Of a DNA stretch of 48,745 nt, positions 10,539 through 21,348 are shown one piece after another. Positions within the stretch are counted from its first letter, which is position 1. Each line of letters starts with the position of its first letter. The position numbers and the translations under genes are program-made. Source of the stretch: Kiritimatiellales bacterium (lineage in GTDB: Bacteria > Verrucomicrobiota > Kiritimatiellia > Kiritimatiellales > Pontiellaceae). The notes below the pieces were generated by a model. The model had not been told where the DNA came from. It did not search any database and saw only the letters and a program-made list of their open reading frames with translations. The stretch lies in assembly GCA_016744085.1 (NCBI GenBank), contig JADGFE010000003.1, positions 1 through 48,745 of the forward strand, read 5' to 3'.

Positions 10539-12521
10539 ATGGCAGATGAAAAGCAGAAAAAAAATTCGAAGTCAGATAAGCCCGGCAAGAAAGGTCCTCC
10601 TCCAATGCCTATGCGCGGACTGGCAATATCCATCTTAATGATGGCCGTGTTTCTCACGGTATTGCACTTATTTTCAAATTCTTCGAAAAATACGAACGAG
10701 ATCGAATACACCGACTTTGTCAATATGGTCAAAGCGGAGCGCATCTCTAAAGTCGACATTGCGCATGACGGAGCGGGCAATCATTTTGTTTCCGGCGAGT
10801 CAAAGGATATCAACGAATCCGGCACCACCCAGTTCCGCACCGAAATCATCCTGACGGAAAATCTGATGGATTTGTTCGAAGAAAATGGGGTTCAGGTTAA
10901 AATTAAGCGCCCTAAGACTATGCTGGTCTCCATTTTGGCCAATATTGTTCCCTTCATCCTCATCTTCGGCATCATTTACTTTGTCTTTATCCGGCAGATG
11001 AAAAATGCTGGCAAGGGAGCCATGAGCTTTGGGAAGAGCAAAGCCAAACTGATGACACAGGATAAAAACAAAATCACCTTCAAGAATGTCGCCGGCGTCA
11101 AAGAGGCCAAAGAAGAGCTGGAAGAAGTGGTTGAATTTCTTAAAAACCCAAAGAAATTCCAGAATTTGGGCGGCAAGATGCCTAAGGGTGTTCTGCTTTC
11201 CGGTTCACCCGGAACCGGTAAAACCCTGCTCGCTAAAGCGGTAGCCGGCGAAGCGGATGTCCCCTTCTTCACCATCAGCGGATCCGATTTTGTTGAAATG
11301 TTTGTGGGTATTGGTGCCTCTCGTGTTCGGGATATGTTTGAACAGGGCAAAAAAAATGCTCCCTGCATTATTTTCATCGACGAAATCGACGCCGTTGGCC
11401 GCAGCCGTTTCAGTGGTATCGGCGGCGGACATGATGAACGCGAGCAAACCCTCAACGCCCTCCTTGTTGAGATGGATGGATTTGACACGCAGGAAGGCAT
11501 TATTATTGTGGCCGCAACCAACCGCCCCGATGTACTGGACCCAGCACTGCTCCGTCCGGGACGTTTTGACCGCCAGGTCGTAGTCGATCTTCCAACACTG
11601 GAAGGCCGCGAAGAAATCCTGAATATTCATGTTCGTAATGTTCGCCTTTCGGATCAGGTTGATTTGAAAAGATCTGCACGGGGAACGCCCGGATTCTCAG
11701 GAGCTGATTTGGCCAATCTGGTTAATGAAGCGGCCCTATTGGCATCACGTCGCGGTGCGGATTTTGTGGAACAGCAGGATTTAGAAGAGGCTCGTGATAA
11801 AGTGATGTGGGGCCGCGAACGCCGCAGTCACGTGCTTGATCCAGAAGAAAAGAAACTTACGGCCTACCATGAAGCTGGCCATGCCGTTGCGATGTATCAT
11901 CAACCAGAGTGCGAGCCGATCCATAAGGTAACCATCATTCCTCGTGGTCGAGCTCTTGGCGCAACCATGCAGTTGCCGGAAAAAGATCGCTATACCCAAT
12001 CGCAGAAACGAATTGAAGCCGACCTCATTTCCTTCATGGGCGGCCGTGCCGCCGAAGAATTGATTTTCGACGATGTAACCACTGGCGCTCACAACGATAT
12101 CGAGCGCTCGACCATGGTTGCCCGCGCCATGGTTTGCGAATATGGCATGAGCAAGTTGCTTGGCCCTCAAAACCTGGGTAGCAACAGCCAGCCGGTATTC
12201 ATGGGCCAAGGCATGAGTGGCGGATCGGACTTCAGCGAAAATACAGCTCAATTGATCGATAAGGAAGTTCATCGTATTCTCACGGAAGCATATGACAAGT
12301 GCATGAAAATTCTGGTCGATAATAAGGATCAGCTCATAGCGCTTTCCGAAATTCTAATCGAACGGGAAGTCCTCGATTTCAAGGAAGTTGATTCCATTAT
12401 GAAAACGGGCAAACTTCCTGAGGTCATAGAGCCTGAAGTATCTGCTGAAAAGCCTGTAGAAACGGTCTCTAAAGAGGCTGTTGAAATCGACAAATCGGAT
12501 TCCGAATCAGAAACTCCATAG
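10539..12521 (+). CDS. ftsH: ATP-dependent zinc metalloprotease FtsH
   Basis: AAA Walker [27 protein letters not shown] zinc site, N-terminal TM segments. Confidence 0.97.
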   Translation: MADEKQKKNSKSDKPGKKGPPPMPMRGLAISILMMAVFLTVLHLFSNSSKNTNEIEYTDFVNMVKAERISKVDIAHDGAGNHFVSGESKDINESGTTQFRTEIILTENLMDLFEENGVQVKIKRPKTMLVSILANIVPFILIFGIIYFVFIRQMKNAGKGAMSFGKSKAKLMTQDKNKITFKNVAGVKEAKEELEEVVEFLKNPKKFQNLGGKMPKGVLLSGSPGTGKTLLAKAVAGEADVPFFTISGSDFVEMFVGIGASRVRDMFEQGKKNAPCIIFIDEIDAVGRSRFSGIGGGHDEREQTLNALLVEMDGFDTQEGIIIVAATNRPDVLDPALLRPGRFDRQVVVDLPTLEGREEILNIHVRNVRLSDQVDLKRSARGTPGFSGADLANLVNEAALLASRRGADFVEQQDLEEARDKVMWGRERRSHVLDPEEKKLTAYHEAGHAVAMYHQPECEPIHKVTIIPRGRALGATMQLPEKDRYTQSQKRIEADLISFMGGRAAEELIFDDVTTGAHNDIERSTMVARAMVCEYGMSKLLGPQNLGSNSQPVFMGQGMSGGSDFSENTAQLIDKEVHRILTEAYDKCMKILVDNKDQLIALSEILIEREVLDFKEVDSIMKTGKLPEVIEPEVSAEKPVETVSKEAVEIDKSDSESETP

Positions 12522-12559
12522 GGTTTACTTTCTTAAATGAAGCTACTATTGTCTCAAAC

Positions 12560-12904
12560 ATGAAAACAATAAAAGCAATAGCATTCGGTGTGGCGATACT
12601 CCTGATTGCAGGCTGTGCAACCACGTTCAAGCCTTGGAAGTTAAGTGACGTCCAGGAAGGTATGGAAAGAGAACTGGTCGTTAAAGTTCTGGGCAACCCA
12701 GACTTTACTGTCGACAAAGACGGGGCTGAATATCTCTACTACACCTATCAGGAGGAAATGACTCCCGTAAGTGATGTCACGCTGGATACCCAAGAAGGTA
12801 TCGAGCGCCGGGTTGAGGAATTCGACCGCACGCTTAAAGATTATAAATACGAAGTGATGATCGTTGATGGCAAGGTTGTGAACTATAAGGAAATTCAGGA
12901 CTAA
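12560..12904 (+). CDS. SmpA/OmlA (BamE)-like lipoprotein
   Basis: Lipobox LIAGC; VQEGMERELVVKVLGNPDFTVDKDGAEYLYYTY resembles the BamE-fold domain. Confidence 0.6.
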   Translation: MKTIKAIAFGVAILLIAGCATTFKPWKLSDVQEGMERELVVKVLGNPDFTVDKDGAEYLYYTYQEEMTPVSDVTLDTQEGIERRVEEFDRTLKDYKYEVMIVDGKVVNYKEIQD

Positions 12905-13818
12905 CGCCTGTTTTTCCTCATTAGATCATCCAGATAAGCATCGTCCCCAGTTGGATCCCACGACTTATTGCGATCTTTCCAATCCTTATAGGCATCTGGC
13001 TTCGTATATTCGATCTTGGGAGTCTGAGGTCCTCCCTGCTGGGTCCGCTGATTCCGATCGGTTTGATAGGGGCTCTTATGCGGTACATACTGTTGCGACG
13101 AGCGGGAGCGGTCGGTGCCGGATTGTTCCCGTTGTGCAAACGGAGTTACCAGCAGACCGGAATCCGGAGAGGCACCATACCTGCTTCTTGCTCCATTGCC
13201 TAAGCCAGCAGGATTTCCTAACGTATTCTGACCTTGCTGAGTCCTATACTCGCTTTGACCAAAGATCCCCGTGCGCCCTTCACCCCGAGCGGGATTAGAA
13301 CCAAACAGCTTTTGATTTCGGGATTCATTTGCACGGTTCTGGTTTGCATAAGGATCGTATGCAGGCGCTTTACGGGACGGCTCACTCCTACGAGATTCTC
13401 CGAGACGGCCACCAAACATTGACCAGTAATCATTTTCAGCACTTGTTTCTGTGGACATGCCATAGGGATCTACTAGCTCGTTGGAAAAAGGGTCTGCGTC
13501 CAGCGCGGGATCAGCCAACAACCAGTTACCGGCGGGCTGTTGCATCGGCATGGGGCGTTGCGGAGGTAGAGCTGGCCGTGTACTTGCTTCCTGCCTATCA
13601 AATGCCGGAGCAATTTCTTTAAACTGCTCCGACCCGGTGACCCGCTCGTCCTCTTCCTCGCTTGTCGGAACCATCATATCGCTTCTCGCGAGCTTGGTAT
13701 TCTCCCGCAAATACTTTCGTGTAATACGCTGCTTTCGTTCTTCGAGCGTCTCTTCGCGGGCATTTCCAACAAGCGGAAGCATCGATGCAAGAATTAGAAT
13801 CTGGACGGCTTTATTCAT
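12901..13818 (-). CDS. secreted, low-complexity hypothetical protein
   Basis: Signal peptide then Gln/Pro/Arg-rich probably disordered sequence; overlaps the convergent lipoprotein gene by 4 nt. Confidence 0.6.
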   Translation of the reverse strand: MNKAVQILILASMLPLVGNAREETLEERKQRITRKYLRENTKLARSDMMVPTSEEEDERVTGSEQFKEIAPAFDRQEASTRPALPPQRPMPMQQPAGNWLLADPALDADPFSNELVDPYGMSTETSAENDYWSMFGGRLGESRRSEPSRKAPAYDPYANQNRANESRNQKLFGSNPARGEGRTGIFGQSEYRTQQGQNTLGNPAGLGNGARSRYGASPDSGLLVTPFAQREQSGTDRSRSSQQYVPHKSPYQTDRNQRTQQGGPQTPKIEYTKPDAYKDWKDRNKSWDPTGDDAYLDDLMRKNRR

Positions 13819-13902
13819 TAACCATAAGCTACGTCCGATGAATCAGGTGCGTCAACCCCCATGGCTGGCAAAATTGATATCGAAAATAAGCGAAGGATCC
13901 CC

Positions 13903-14715
13903 ATGAATCTAATTAATTTGCTAAGAAACAAGTGTGTTCAGGCCAATGCTGACTGCACCACCCGCGATGAGGTGCTGACAATAATTGCTGCGCTGGCAAA
14001 GAAATCACCCGTTTTGGATAACCTGCCGGAGGCAGACATTCTGAAAGCTCTGATGGATCGTGAGGATTTGAGCACCACTGGCTTTGGTAACGAAATTGCC
14101 ATTCCGCACTGCCGTATGGACGGGGTTGAAGATTTTGTGGTCGGCGCACTCTCCGTTCCTTCAGGAGCTGCATTCAATGCGATGGACGAAGCCCCGGTGA
14201 AATTGTTTATTTTCATCATTGCCCCGTCGAGCCACTCCAATATTCACATCAAGGTTCTCTCTGCGATTTCCCAGGTACTCAATGTTCCCGAGCATGTAGC
14301 CGAAATGCTGAAAGCACCAACGGCAGAAGTCCTCGCCGAAAACTTCCTCCGGCATGTCCGCGACGAAGCCGACCCGAAACAGCACGATAATAAAAACCTG
14401 TTTCGGGTACAGCTTCAGGACGAGGAACTTTTCCACGACGTGCTGAAGATCTTTTCCGGGTTCAATTCTTCCACCGTTATGGTTTCCGAAGCCGAACCCG
14501 CCGCCAACTATCTACAGAAAATGCCACTCTTCGCCGGCTTCTGGAGCGATAAGGAAGCCGAATTCTGCAAAGTTATTCTGGCGACGGTCGATAAACAGGA
14601 CACCAACGAAACCATTCGCCGCATTGAGCAGAAAGTAGGATCGCTCGACGACCGCAACGATATGATCCTGACCGTTCAGGAACTTTTCTACTGCGCCGGC
14701 AGCCTTAACATCTAA
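13903..14715 (+). CDS. PTS EIIA type-2 (PtsN-like) domain protein
   Basis: TGFGNEIAIPHCRMDGV active-site His motif; internal start (MNLINLL) preferred over 13861. Confidence 0.8.
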   Translation: MNLINLLRNKCVQANADCTTRDEVLTIIAALAKKSPVLDNLPEADILKALMDREDLSTTGFGNEIAIPHCRMDGVEDFVVGALSVPSGAAFNAMDEAPVKLFIFIIAPSSHSNIHIKVLSAISQVLNVPEHVAEMLKAPTAEVLAENFLRHVRDEADPKQHDNKNLFRVQLQDEELFHDVLKIFSGFNSSTVMVSEAEPAANYLQKMPLFAGFWSDKEAEFCKVILATVDKQDTNETIRRIEQKVGSLDDRNDMILTVQELFYCAGSLNI

Positions 14716-14739
14716 CAACCCCACAAAGAACTACACCAC

Positions 14740-16035
14740 ATGTCTTCACCTGTACTAGAACACGCCGCCGAAACAGCCGCAACCCTGCCTCATCTATTCA
14801 CTCTGGTGGGCGCTATGCTCATTGTCTGTTTCTACGTAGGCAAACTAATCAAGAAAACCACTCTGCCCTCCCTTATCGGGTATATGCTGGTCGGAGCCTT
14901 GTTCGGCCCGTCCTTTAAGCAATTTGGAATGGAGCTGTTTACTGAACCGGTACTGAACAGCCTCTCCTTTGTGACGCAGGTAGCTCTCGGATTTGTCGCC
15001 TTCAGTATTGGGTCAGAACTCAGCATGAAGTCCCTCAAACGGCTGGGCTCCGGCATTGTGTGGATCATATTTGTCGAATCCTTTTCAGCCTTCTTTTTGG
15101 TAACCGGACTTGTTTATGCAGTAACCAAAGATTTACCGATGGCATTGATTTTCGGTTCGATGGCTCCGGCTAGTGCGCCGGCAGGAACCGTAGCCATTAT
15201 TCAGGAATACAAAGCAAGCGGCAGTCTCACACAGGCACTCTATGCCGTAGTCGGCTTCGACGACGGCCTGGCCATTATAATCTTTGGCTTCGCGGCGGCG
15301 ATATCCAAAAGCCTGCTACTGGCCGAAACGCCCGGTCATGTTTCCGAAGGTTTTTTCCATATGCTGAAAGCACCTACCGTGGAGGTTCTTCTCAGTATTG
15401 GGGTCGGTGTCGTGCTCGGATTCGTACTCTCCCAACTAGTGCGCTTTATCAAAAACTCGCGCGACATGCTGATTGTCGTTTTCGGTATTGTCACGCTGGG
15501 GACCGGCCTCTCCATGATGTGGCATCTTTCGTTGATCCTGACCAATATGGTCATCGGCTTCTTCCTGATCAACACACGGCGCGAAGCGCTGGTGCATAAA
15601 GTGGCCGCTCCTCTGCTTGAAATCATGCCACTTACCTTTGTCCTCTTCTTCTGCCTGGCCGGGGTCCACCTTCAGCTAGCCGCCCTCCCAAGCCTCGGCA
15701 TTATCGGTATTGTATATATCCTCGGACGCTCCGGCGGGCTGATCGGCGGCGCACGTCTCGGGGCCACCTTTGGACATGTTGAAAATAAGATTAAAAAATA
15801 TGTCGGACTCGGAATTCTTTCTCAGGCCGGAGTAGCCATTGGTCTGGCGCTGATTGTCAGCGCTGAATTTGCAGGACTGGGAGCCGTCACAGACGGCGTA
15901 TCCCATGGTAGCGTTATTGGCACCAAGGTAATTACTACCATCACCGCCACCTGCATTGTTTTTGAAATTATCGGCCCGATCCTCGCAAAATATGCGTTGG
16001 GCAAGGCCGGCGAACTGAACAAAGCAACGAGGTAA
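14740..16035 (+). CDS. cation:proton antiporter (CPA family)
   Basis: 431 aa, about 12 TM; LPSLIGYMLVGALFGPSF, GFDDGLAIIIFGFAAA. Confidence 0.85.
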   Translation: MSSPVLEHAAETAATLPHLFTLVGAMLIVCFYVGKLIKKTTLPSLIGYMLVGALFGPSFKQFGMELFTEPVLNSLSFVTQVALGFVAFSIGSELSMKSLKRLGSGIVWIIFVESFSAFFLVTGLVYAVTKDLPMALIFGSMAPASAPAGTVAIIQEYKASGSLTQALYAVVGFDDGLAIIIFGFAAAISKSLLLAETPGHVSEGFFHMLKAPTVEVLLSIGVGVVLGFVLSQLVRFIKNSRDMLIVVFGIVTLGTGLSMMWHLSLILTNMVIGFFLINTRREALVHKVAAPLLEIMPLTFVLFFCLAGVHLQLAALPSLGIIGIVYILGRSGGLIGGARLGATFGHVENKIKKYVGLGILSQAGVAIGLALIVSAEFAGLGAVTDGVSHGSVIGTKVITTITATCIVFEIIGPILAKYALGKAGELNKATR

Positions 16036-16038
16036 TCT

Positions 16039-16429
16039 ATGAAACCGATTAAGACGCTGGGCGTCGACCATCTAGGCCTGTCTGTTCAAAGCCTTGAAAC
16101 CACTCTGGAATTTTTACCGAAACGCTGGGTTTTGAAAAAGTCGGTGAGGTTCCGGGCTATCCGGCCGTCTTTGTATCAGATGGAACGGTCATAATTACAC
16201 TCTGGCAGGTTACCGCAACTAACTTTGATCGACATGGGAACGTGGGCCTTCACCACCTTGCCCTGCGCGTCAGTTCAATGGATGAACTTGAGGAGGTTTT
16301 CCAAAAATTGGAAAATACTGACGGCGTCGAAATAGAATGCGCACCGATTCCCCTTGGATCGGGAATGGTGCGCATCTGATGTGTATTGAACCCGGAGGAG
16401 GTATCCGGGTTGAGATTATCTGCCGTTAA
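16039..16429 (+). pseudogene. VOC/glyoxalase-like protein, two frameshifts
   Basis: DHLGLSVQSLETTLEF | FTETLGFEKVGEVPGYPAVFVSDG...GLHHLALRVSSMDEL | NGAHLMCIEPGGGIRVEII is readable only by switching frame near 16111-16115 and again near 16361-16366. Confidence 0.75.
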
Positions 16430-16435
16430 AAAAGA

Positions 16436-16870
16436 CTACGTCAATTTCACGTTAATCGATGTGGCATTCAGCAGGTTTTCAGAAACTGGGCAGCGGCGAT
16501 CCACTTCGTGAATGAAGGTTTCTTTTTCTTCATCACTTAGAGTGGCATCCACATCCACGGAAACCGTAATGCCTTCAAAACCGGTACGACCATCAATTGG
16601 TTTGCCGAGCAATCCGTCAACATCCAGATCACCTTCTACCTTAATGCTCATGCCGCGCAGCGCAATACGTTGTTGCATCGCAACAATGCGCCCAATGGTT
16701 CCGATGCATCCGGCCAACGAAACCAGCACCAGCTCCAGCGGCGTAACTCCCGTATCCGTTCCGCCCGCATTCGACGGCTGATCAATCACCACCTTATGCC
16801 CGCGCACATCAGATTCGATCACAAATTTGTCATTCAACTTTGATTCAATACTAACCGTCTTTTTTGCCAT
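16436..16870 (-). CDS. OsmC family protein
   Basis: GVTPLELVLVSLAGCIG motif and C-terminal RRCPVSENL. Confidence 0.88.
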   Translation of the reverse strand: MAKKTVSIESKLNDKFVIESDVRGHKVVIDQPSNAGGTDTGVTPLELVLVSLAGCIGTIGRIVAMQQRIALRGMSIKVEGDLDVDGLLGKPIDGRTGFEGITVSVDVDATLSDEEKETFIHEVDRRCPVSENLLNATSINVKLT

Positions 16871-16962
16871 CTCGCGCTCCTTTTAAATTATGTGAATATG
16901 CTAACAAAATAGCCGAATATCCCAGAGTTGGAAATACGGCAGTTTTGCGGCCTCCCACCGAT

Positions 16963-18273
16963 CTATTTTTTAAAGGGATATCTGATTGCCGTACCCATGC
17001 CTGGCGTATCGAATAACTTAATGCCTTTGGGAAAACCAAACTCTTCCCCTTCATGCAGGGAGCCGACCTCGGCTTCATTGTCCGTAATCACTGTATGGAT
17101 ATAGAACTTTTTTTTCTGAACGTGGATGAACTTAAACTGATTAAAACTTCCGTGCGACATCGTCCAGTCGCGCAAGGCATCTGCGGGCCGGGGCGAAGCC
17201 CCCCAGGAACCCTCGCCGATATACATGGTTCCCCTTTTATCATCCCGCCGAAAGCCATCCTCACCATCAATAGCAGGCACGAGGGGATAGGTAATTTTGT
17301 GCATATGAGCATCGCCGTCGAACGAAAGATTCAAATGATATTTTTCGAATAGAGGAGCCCAATCCTCATACGCCCGTTTCGAAGGATTCTTCCTTTTGGT
17401 ATGCGGGCGCATCGGCCGGTGATACATGGCGACGCGGTATTGAAACAATTTGCTACCTTCCAGCGTCTCCTCAAGCCACGCCTTTTGCGCGTCCCACTTT
17501 TCACCCATATTCTCAATTTTTTTGCTCATCTGCCCTGAGCTCAGCTCCGAGTTCAGCACAAAAACACGCATAAAATCTCCGCATAAATCGATCGTGTAAT
17601 ACACACTTTCGGGCGTACCAAAGAGCGATTTAAGGTCCTCCAGTCCATTGGGATTTTCATGATTCCCATGCACAGGAATGAGGGGATACATCCGTCCATC
17701 CGTCGAGCAGGTATCCTCATTCCAATCGTTGAACCAATCGACCCATCGTTCGGCCTTATCGGAATTCGAGGTGAAATCACCCACGAACAAAACAAACAAC
17801 GGGCGCAGTTTGGCCACCATGCGGTTCGACATTCTTCCGTAGTCATACGCCGTTTTTTTTGCCGGATTTCCGCCGTTTTTATTCCTGCTCTTGGTATCTC
17901 CGCCCGCAATAAATGTAAAATCAGCATATTTATCGGACGCCGTCTTGAAGTAATATCGTCGACTAACCGAGTCGCCGTCCGCGATCAAAAAATAATAGGC
18001 CGTATCGGGCTTCAGTTTTGTTAGATGGGCAAAATGGGTACTGATCCCAAGATGACTATTTTTACGCGTCGTACTTTGAATGTTCCCATACGACATGGCT
18101 TCTCTTCCATAATCAACCACATCATAATAAACAACCGCCTCATCGCTCAACTGCCTCCAGGCCACGGTCATGGTTGTGGCGGGATCATCGTTCCAGATTA
18201 AACGATGCATATCGGTTTCAGCGAAGGCAGTCGTTACACAACTTGCCAGTAGAATACTTCGTATTAGTTTCAT
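16963..18273 (-). CDS. secreted purple-acid-phosphatase-like metallophosphoesterase
   Basis: Signal peptide; Fn3-like N-terminus; AGGDTKS, VGDFTSNS, VHGNHEN and GDAHMH metal-binding motifs. Confidence 0.82.
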   Translation of the reverse strand: MKLIRSILLASCVTTAFAETDMHRLIWNDDPATTMTVAWRQLSDEAVVYYDVVDYGREAMSYGNIQSTTRKNSHLGISTHFAHLTKLKPDTAYYFLIADGDSVSRRYYFKTASDKYADFTFIAGGDTKSRNKNGGNPAKKTAYDYGRMSNRMVAKLRPLFVLFVGDFTSNSDKAERWVDWFNDWNEDTCSTDGRMYPLIPVHGNHENPNGLEDLKSLFGTPESVYYTIDLCGDFMRVFVLNSELSSGQMSKKIENMGEKWDAQKAWLEETLEGSKLFQYRVAMYHRPMRPHTKRKNPSKRAYEDWAPLFEKYHLNLSFDGDAHMHKITYPLVPAIDGEDGFRRDDKRGTMYIGEGSWGASPRPADALRDWTMSHGSFNQFKFIHVQKKKFYIHTVITDNEAEVGSLHEGEEFGFPKGIKLFDTPGMGTAIRYPFKK

Positions 18274-18411
18274 ATTTTTCAGCTCCTCTTAAAGTGTCCA
18301 AGCCCTGCGACATTTATCGTTTATTTTAGGTATTATTTTTCATTTCTTCAGCATCTCATATTAACTTAATTCTGGAGCAGATTGTAAATTAAAATGCCCA
18401 ACTTTTCTGCA

Positions 18412-20943
18412 TCAACGCCATTCGTGCTTCGGGTAGCGCCCCTTCAGTTCCTTCTTCAGCGTCGGATATGCATTTTCCCAAAACGATTTCATATCCTGCG
18501 TTTTTTGCTGTGGACGCTGGTTTGGAGCCAGCGCTTCCACCACCACAGGAATCAGACCATATCCAATGGTTGGAACTTCGTTCAGGCCGTAGAGCCGCTG
18601 AATGGTAGCCGAAATGACCGGAGACAGTCCGGCTTCGTATCGAACTTTAGCCCCGAAACCACTCGGCAGTTTGATTCGTTCCGGCGCCTGTTTATCGACG
18701 ATTTCAAGCTGAACCGCCGACAGCCACGACTTCACCGTTTTCCAGACCGCACGGTCTTTCAAATCGCGCTTACAAACTGCGCCGAGGCAGATCTCCTGAA
18801 TCATGGCACGGCGCGCCTCTTCATCAATTTCCGGTATCCCATAATCCGGGCACCCCGCAGCCAGGCAGTTCACGCGAACGATCCACTTCTCCACCTGCTC
18901 ATCCCACTTATAAAGACTCAGCCGACCCGCCAGCACCTCCTCGGCCATCAGCTCCGCCGCCTGCTGCGGATCCACCTCCTGCTTCATGCTCGCCTGCAGT
19001 TCCAGTCCCCTGAACGACTTCCAATGCTTGGAAACCACCCGCTTCAGCATCGGATCAAAAATCGTATCTACCCGCTCCTCCACATCATCAGGGAAAAGTT
19101 CATTCAGCCACGCTTCATCAATTTCAGTACACAGATTCAGCCGCACATTCAGGCCGCGCCCCTCAATTTCAGCAATCTCCGCCGCAACAATCAATCTACT
19201 GTCGCGCACCACCGAATCGCGATCCAGATCGCCGGCCCGGTCATGCACCACTTCACAATGCAGCGTGCCGACATCACGGCGCTTCGCCACCTGATCCGAA
19301 AAGGAGAGTAGAATACACTTCTGCAAATTTTCATCGTAGGGCGCTTGCTGATTCACATGCAGCCCCTCCCTCTTCGCCATCTTCATAAAGCGTTCATAAA
19401 GCGGTTTCACCTGACGCGCCGCACCGGCATGCACTCCCAGCGTGCGGCAGGCATCCACCCGATAATGATTCTCATCCGCAAACGACCATGCCCGCATCAA
19501 CCGGCTGAAATCCGACACCTCACCCTCGCCCAACTGATCATCACGCTGCTCCCGCGTGGTCGCCCCTTTGTTGCGCTCCAAAATGGAACGCCCCTGCGTC
19601 AACGCAGCAATCAAACACGCCTGCCGAACACAGCCATATTCATCCCCCGCCAAAAGCATACGGGCATAGCGCGGGTGCATGGGGAACGAAGCCATCTTTT
19701 TTCCAATATCAGTAAGGCCGCCAGCGCGATCCAGCGCGCCAAGATCGGTCAAAAGAACAAGCGTGCGCCTCAACGATTTCAGGTCCGGCTTTTCCAACCA
19801 TTGGAAGTTTTCAACATCGACAATTCCGCCCGCCTTGAGCGTCAGCACCACTTCCGCCAAATCATGCCTCAGAATTTCCGGAAGCTCTTGCATCGGTCGG
19901 GCAACATGCTCCTGTTCGGTCCAAAGCCGATGGCAGGTGCCCGGTGCCGTTCGCCCGGCCCGGCCCGTCCGCTGATCGGCCGAAGCCCGGCTGATCCGCT
20001 CAATCAAAAGTGTATCGATGCCACGGTTCGGGTCATACCGCGCAATACGCGCCAGTCCGGAATCAATCACAATCCGGATGCCAGCAATCGTGATCGACGT
20101 TTCCGCCACATTGGTGGAGACCACCACCTTGCGCTGATTCGATTCCCCCACCGCCGCATCCTGATCCCGCGCCGCAAGTTCGCCATGCAGCGGCATCACA
20201 TTAAATCCCCGCGCGCAGCGTTTGGACCGAATGGCCTCCACCGTCCGGGCAATTTCATAGGCACCCGGCATAAAGACCAGCACATCGCCTTCGGCCCCCG
20301 ATTCGACCGCCTGCTCAAACGCATCGGCGGCGGCCTCCCAGACTCTTTGATTTTTAAAATCGATGCGCTTTTTCGCATACGCAATTTCAACCGGGAACAT
20401 CCGCCCTTCACTTTTCAATTCCCTGCACGGCGACAGATATTCCCGCAACGGCCCGGCATCGAGCGTCGCCGACATCACAATAATCTTCAGATCAGGCCGG
20501 GTTTCCTGCAAACGAATCGCACGGGCCAGCGTAATATCGCCATAGATATGCCGCTCATGAAACTCATCAAACACAATCGTCGAAACGCCGCGCAGTTCGG
20601 GGTCCGAAAGAAACTGGCGCAATAGAATGCCTTCGGTTACATAACGGATTTGCGTTTTATGCGAAACATGGCTCTCCATGCGGACCTGATAGCCCACCTC
20701 CCCGCCCAATGGTTCATTGCGTTCGAAGGCCACGCGTTTGGCCAGCAGACGGGCCGCCAGTCTGCGCGGTTGCAGCACCACCACTTCGCCCGTTCCGGCG
20801 TTCCCGCAATCGAGCACCATCTGCGGCACCTGCGTCGATTTACCGGAACCCGTCGGCGCTTCAATAATGATGCGGTTTTCAGATTTGAGCGCATTAGCCA
20901 GATCGGCGCGCAACTCATAGATCGGTAATTTTGCGGGATCCAT
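18412..20943 (-). CDS. hrpB: ATP-dependent helicase HrpB
   Basis: APTGSGKSTQVPQMVLD, DEFHERH, NVAETSITIAGIRIVIDSG, QRTGRAGRTAPG; HrpB C-terminal domain. Confidence 0.93.
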   Translation of the reverse strand: MDPAKLPIYELRADLANALKSENRIIIEAPTGSGKSTQVPQMVLDCGNAGTGEVVVLQPRRLAARLLAKRVAFERNEPLGGEVGYQVRMESHVSHKTQIRYVTEGILLRQFLSDPELRGVSTIVFDEFHERHIYGDITLARAIRLQETRPDLKIIVMSATLDAGPLREYLSPCRELKSEGRMFPVEIAYAKKRIDFKNQRVWEAAADAFEQAVESGAEGDVLVFMPGAYEIARTVEAIRSKRCARGFNVMPLHGELAARDQDAAVGESNQRKVVVSTNVAETSITIAGIRIVIDSGLARIARYDPNRGIDTLLIERISRASADQRTGRAGRTAPGTCHRLWTEQEHVARPMQELPEILRHDLAEVVLTLKAGGIVDVENFQWLEKPDLKSLRRTLVLLTDLGALDRAGGLTDIGKKMASFPMHPRYARMLLAGDEYGCVRQACLIAALTQGRSILERNKGATTREQRDDQLGEGEVSDFSRLMRAWSFADENHYRVDACRTLGVHAGAARQVKPLYERFMKMAKREGLHVNQQAPYDENLQKCILLSFSDQVAKRRDVGTLHCEVVHDRAGDLDRDSVVRDSRLIVAAEIAEIEGRGLNVRLNLCTEIDEAWLNELFPDDVEERVDTIFDPMLKRVVSKHWKSFRGLELQASMKQEVDPQQAAELMAEEVLAGRLSLYKWDEQVEKWIVRVNCLAAGCPDYGIPEIDEEARRAMIQEICLGAVCKRDLKDRAVWKTVKSWLSAVQLEIVDKQAPERIKLPSGFGAKVRYEAGLSPVISATIQRLYGLNEVPTIGYGLIPVVVEALAPNQRPQQKTQDMKSFWENAYPTLKKELKGRYPKHEWR

Positions 20944-20945
20944 GG

Positions 20946-21344
20946 CTATTCGTTTTCTTCACCAACGTAGAACCATGTTTCATCCACTTTTTCGAAGACG
21001 GAACACTCGTGATGCCTGCCCGGTCCGGTGTTGCCGATATATTCGGCGATGAATTCGACATGACCGAATTCATCTAATTCACTGCCGCCTTCCGTTGCAA
21101 CAACGTGCAGCTTGAGCCACTCAACTTGTTTCATCCATTTACGGATGGATTTGGCTAGATCGGATGTGCGGGACTCTCGGTGCGTGGTTTCCACAAGATA
21201 ATTAACGTCCTTCAATACATAGGCCGTGTAGCGCGAACGCATTAGCTGCTCAGCCGTTTTAGCCTTTTGCTCTCCGGCAACAATACTTTGGCAGCAATCC
21301 TTAAATACGTTTCCACTTCCGCAGGGGCATTTATCAAACTTCAT
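20946..21344 (-). CDS. YchJ-like SEC-C/UPF0225 protein
   Basis: CPCGSGNVFKDCC plus RSRYTAYVLKDVNYLVETTH; internal start avoids overlap with the upstream gene. Confidence 0.85.
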   Translation of the reverse strand: MKFDKCPCGSGNVFKDCCQSIVAGEQKAKTAEQLMRSRYTAYVLKDVNYLVETTHRESRTSDLAKSIRKWMKQVEWLKLHVVATEGGSELDEFGHVEFIAEYIGNTGPGRHHECSVFEKVDETWFYVGEENE

Positions 21345-21348
21345 GGGT

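Noticed and set aside
19345-20625. 426-aa plus-strand ORF (and neighbouring 18394-19311) antisense to hrpB
   Set aside because: Shadow ORFs of the conserved helicase; His/Arg/Pro-rich translation typical of antisense frames.
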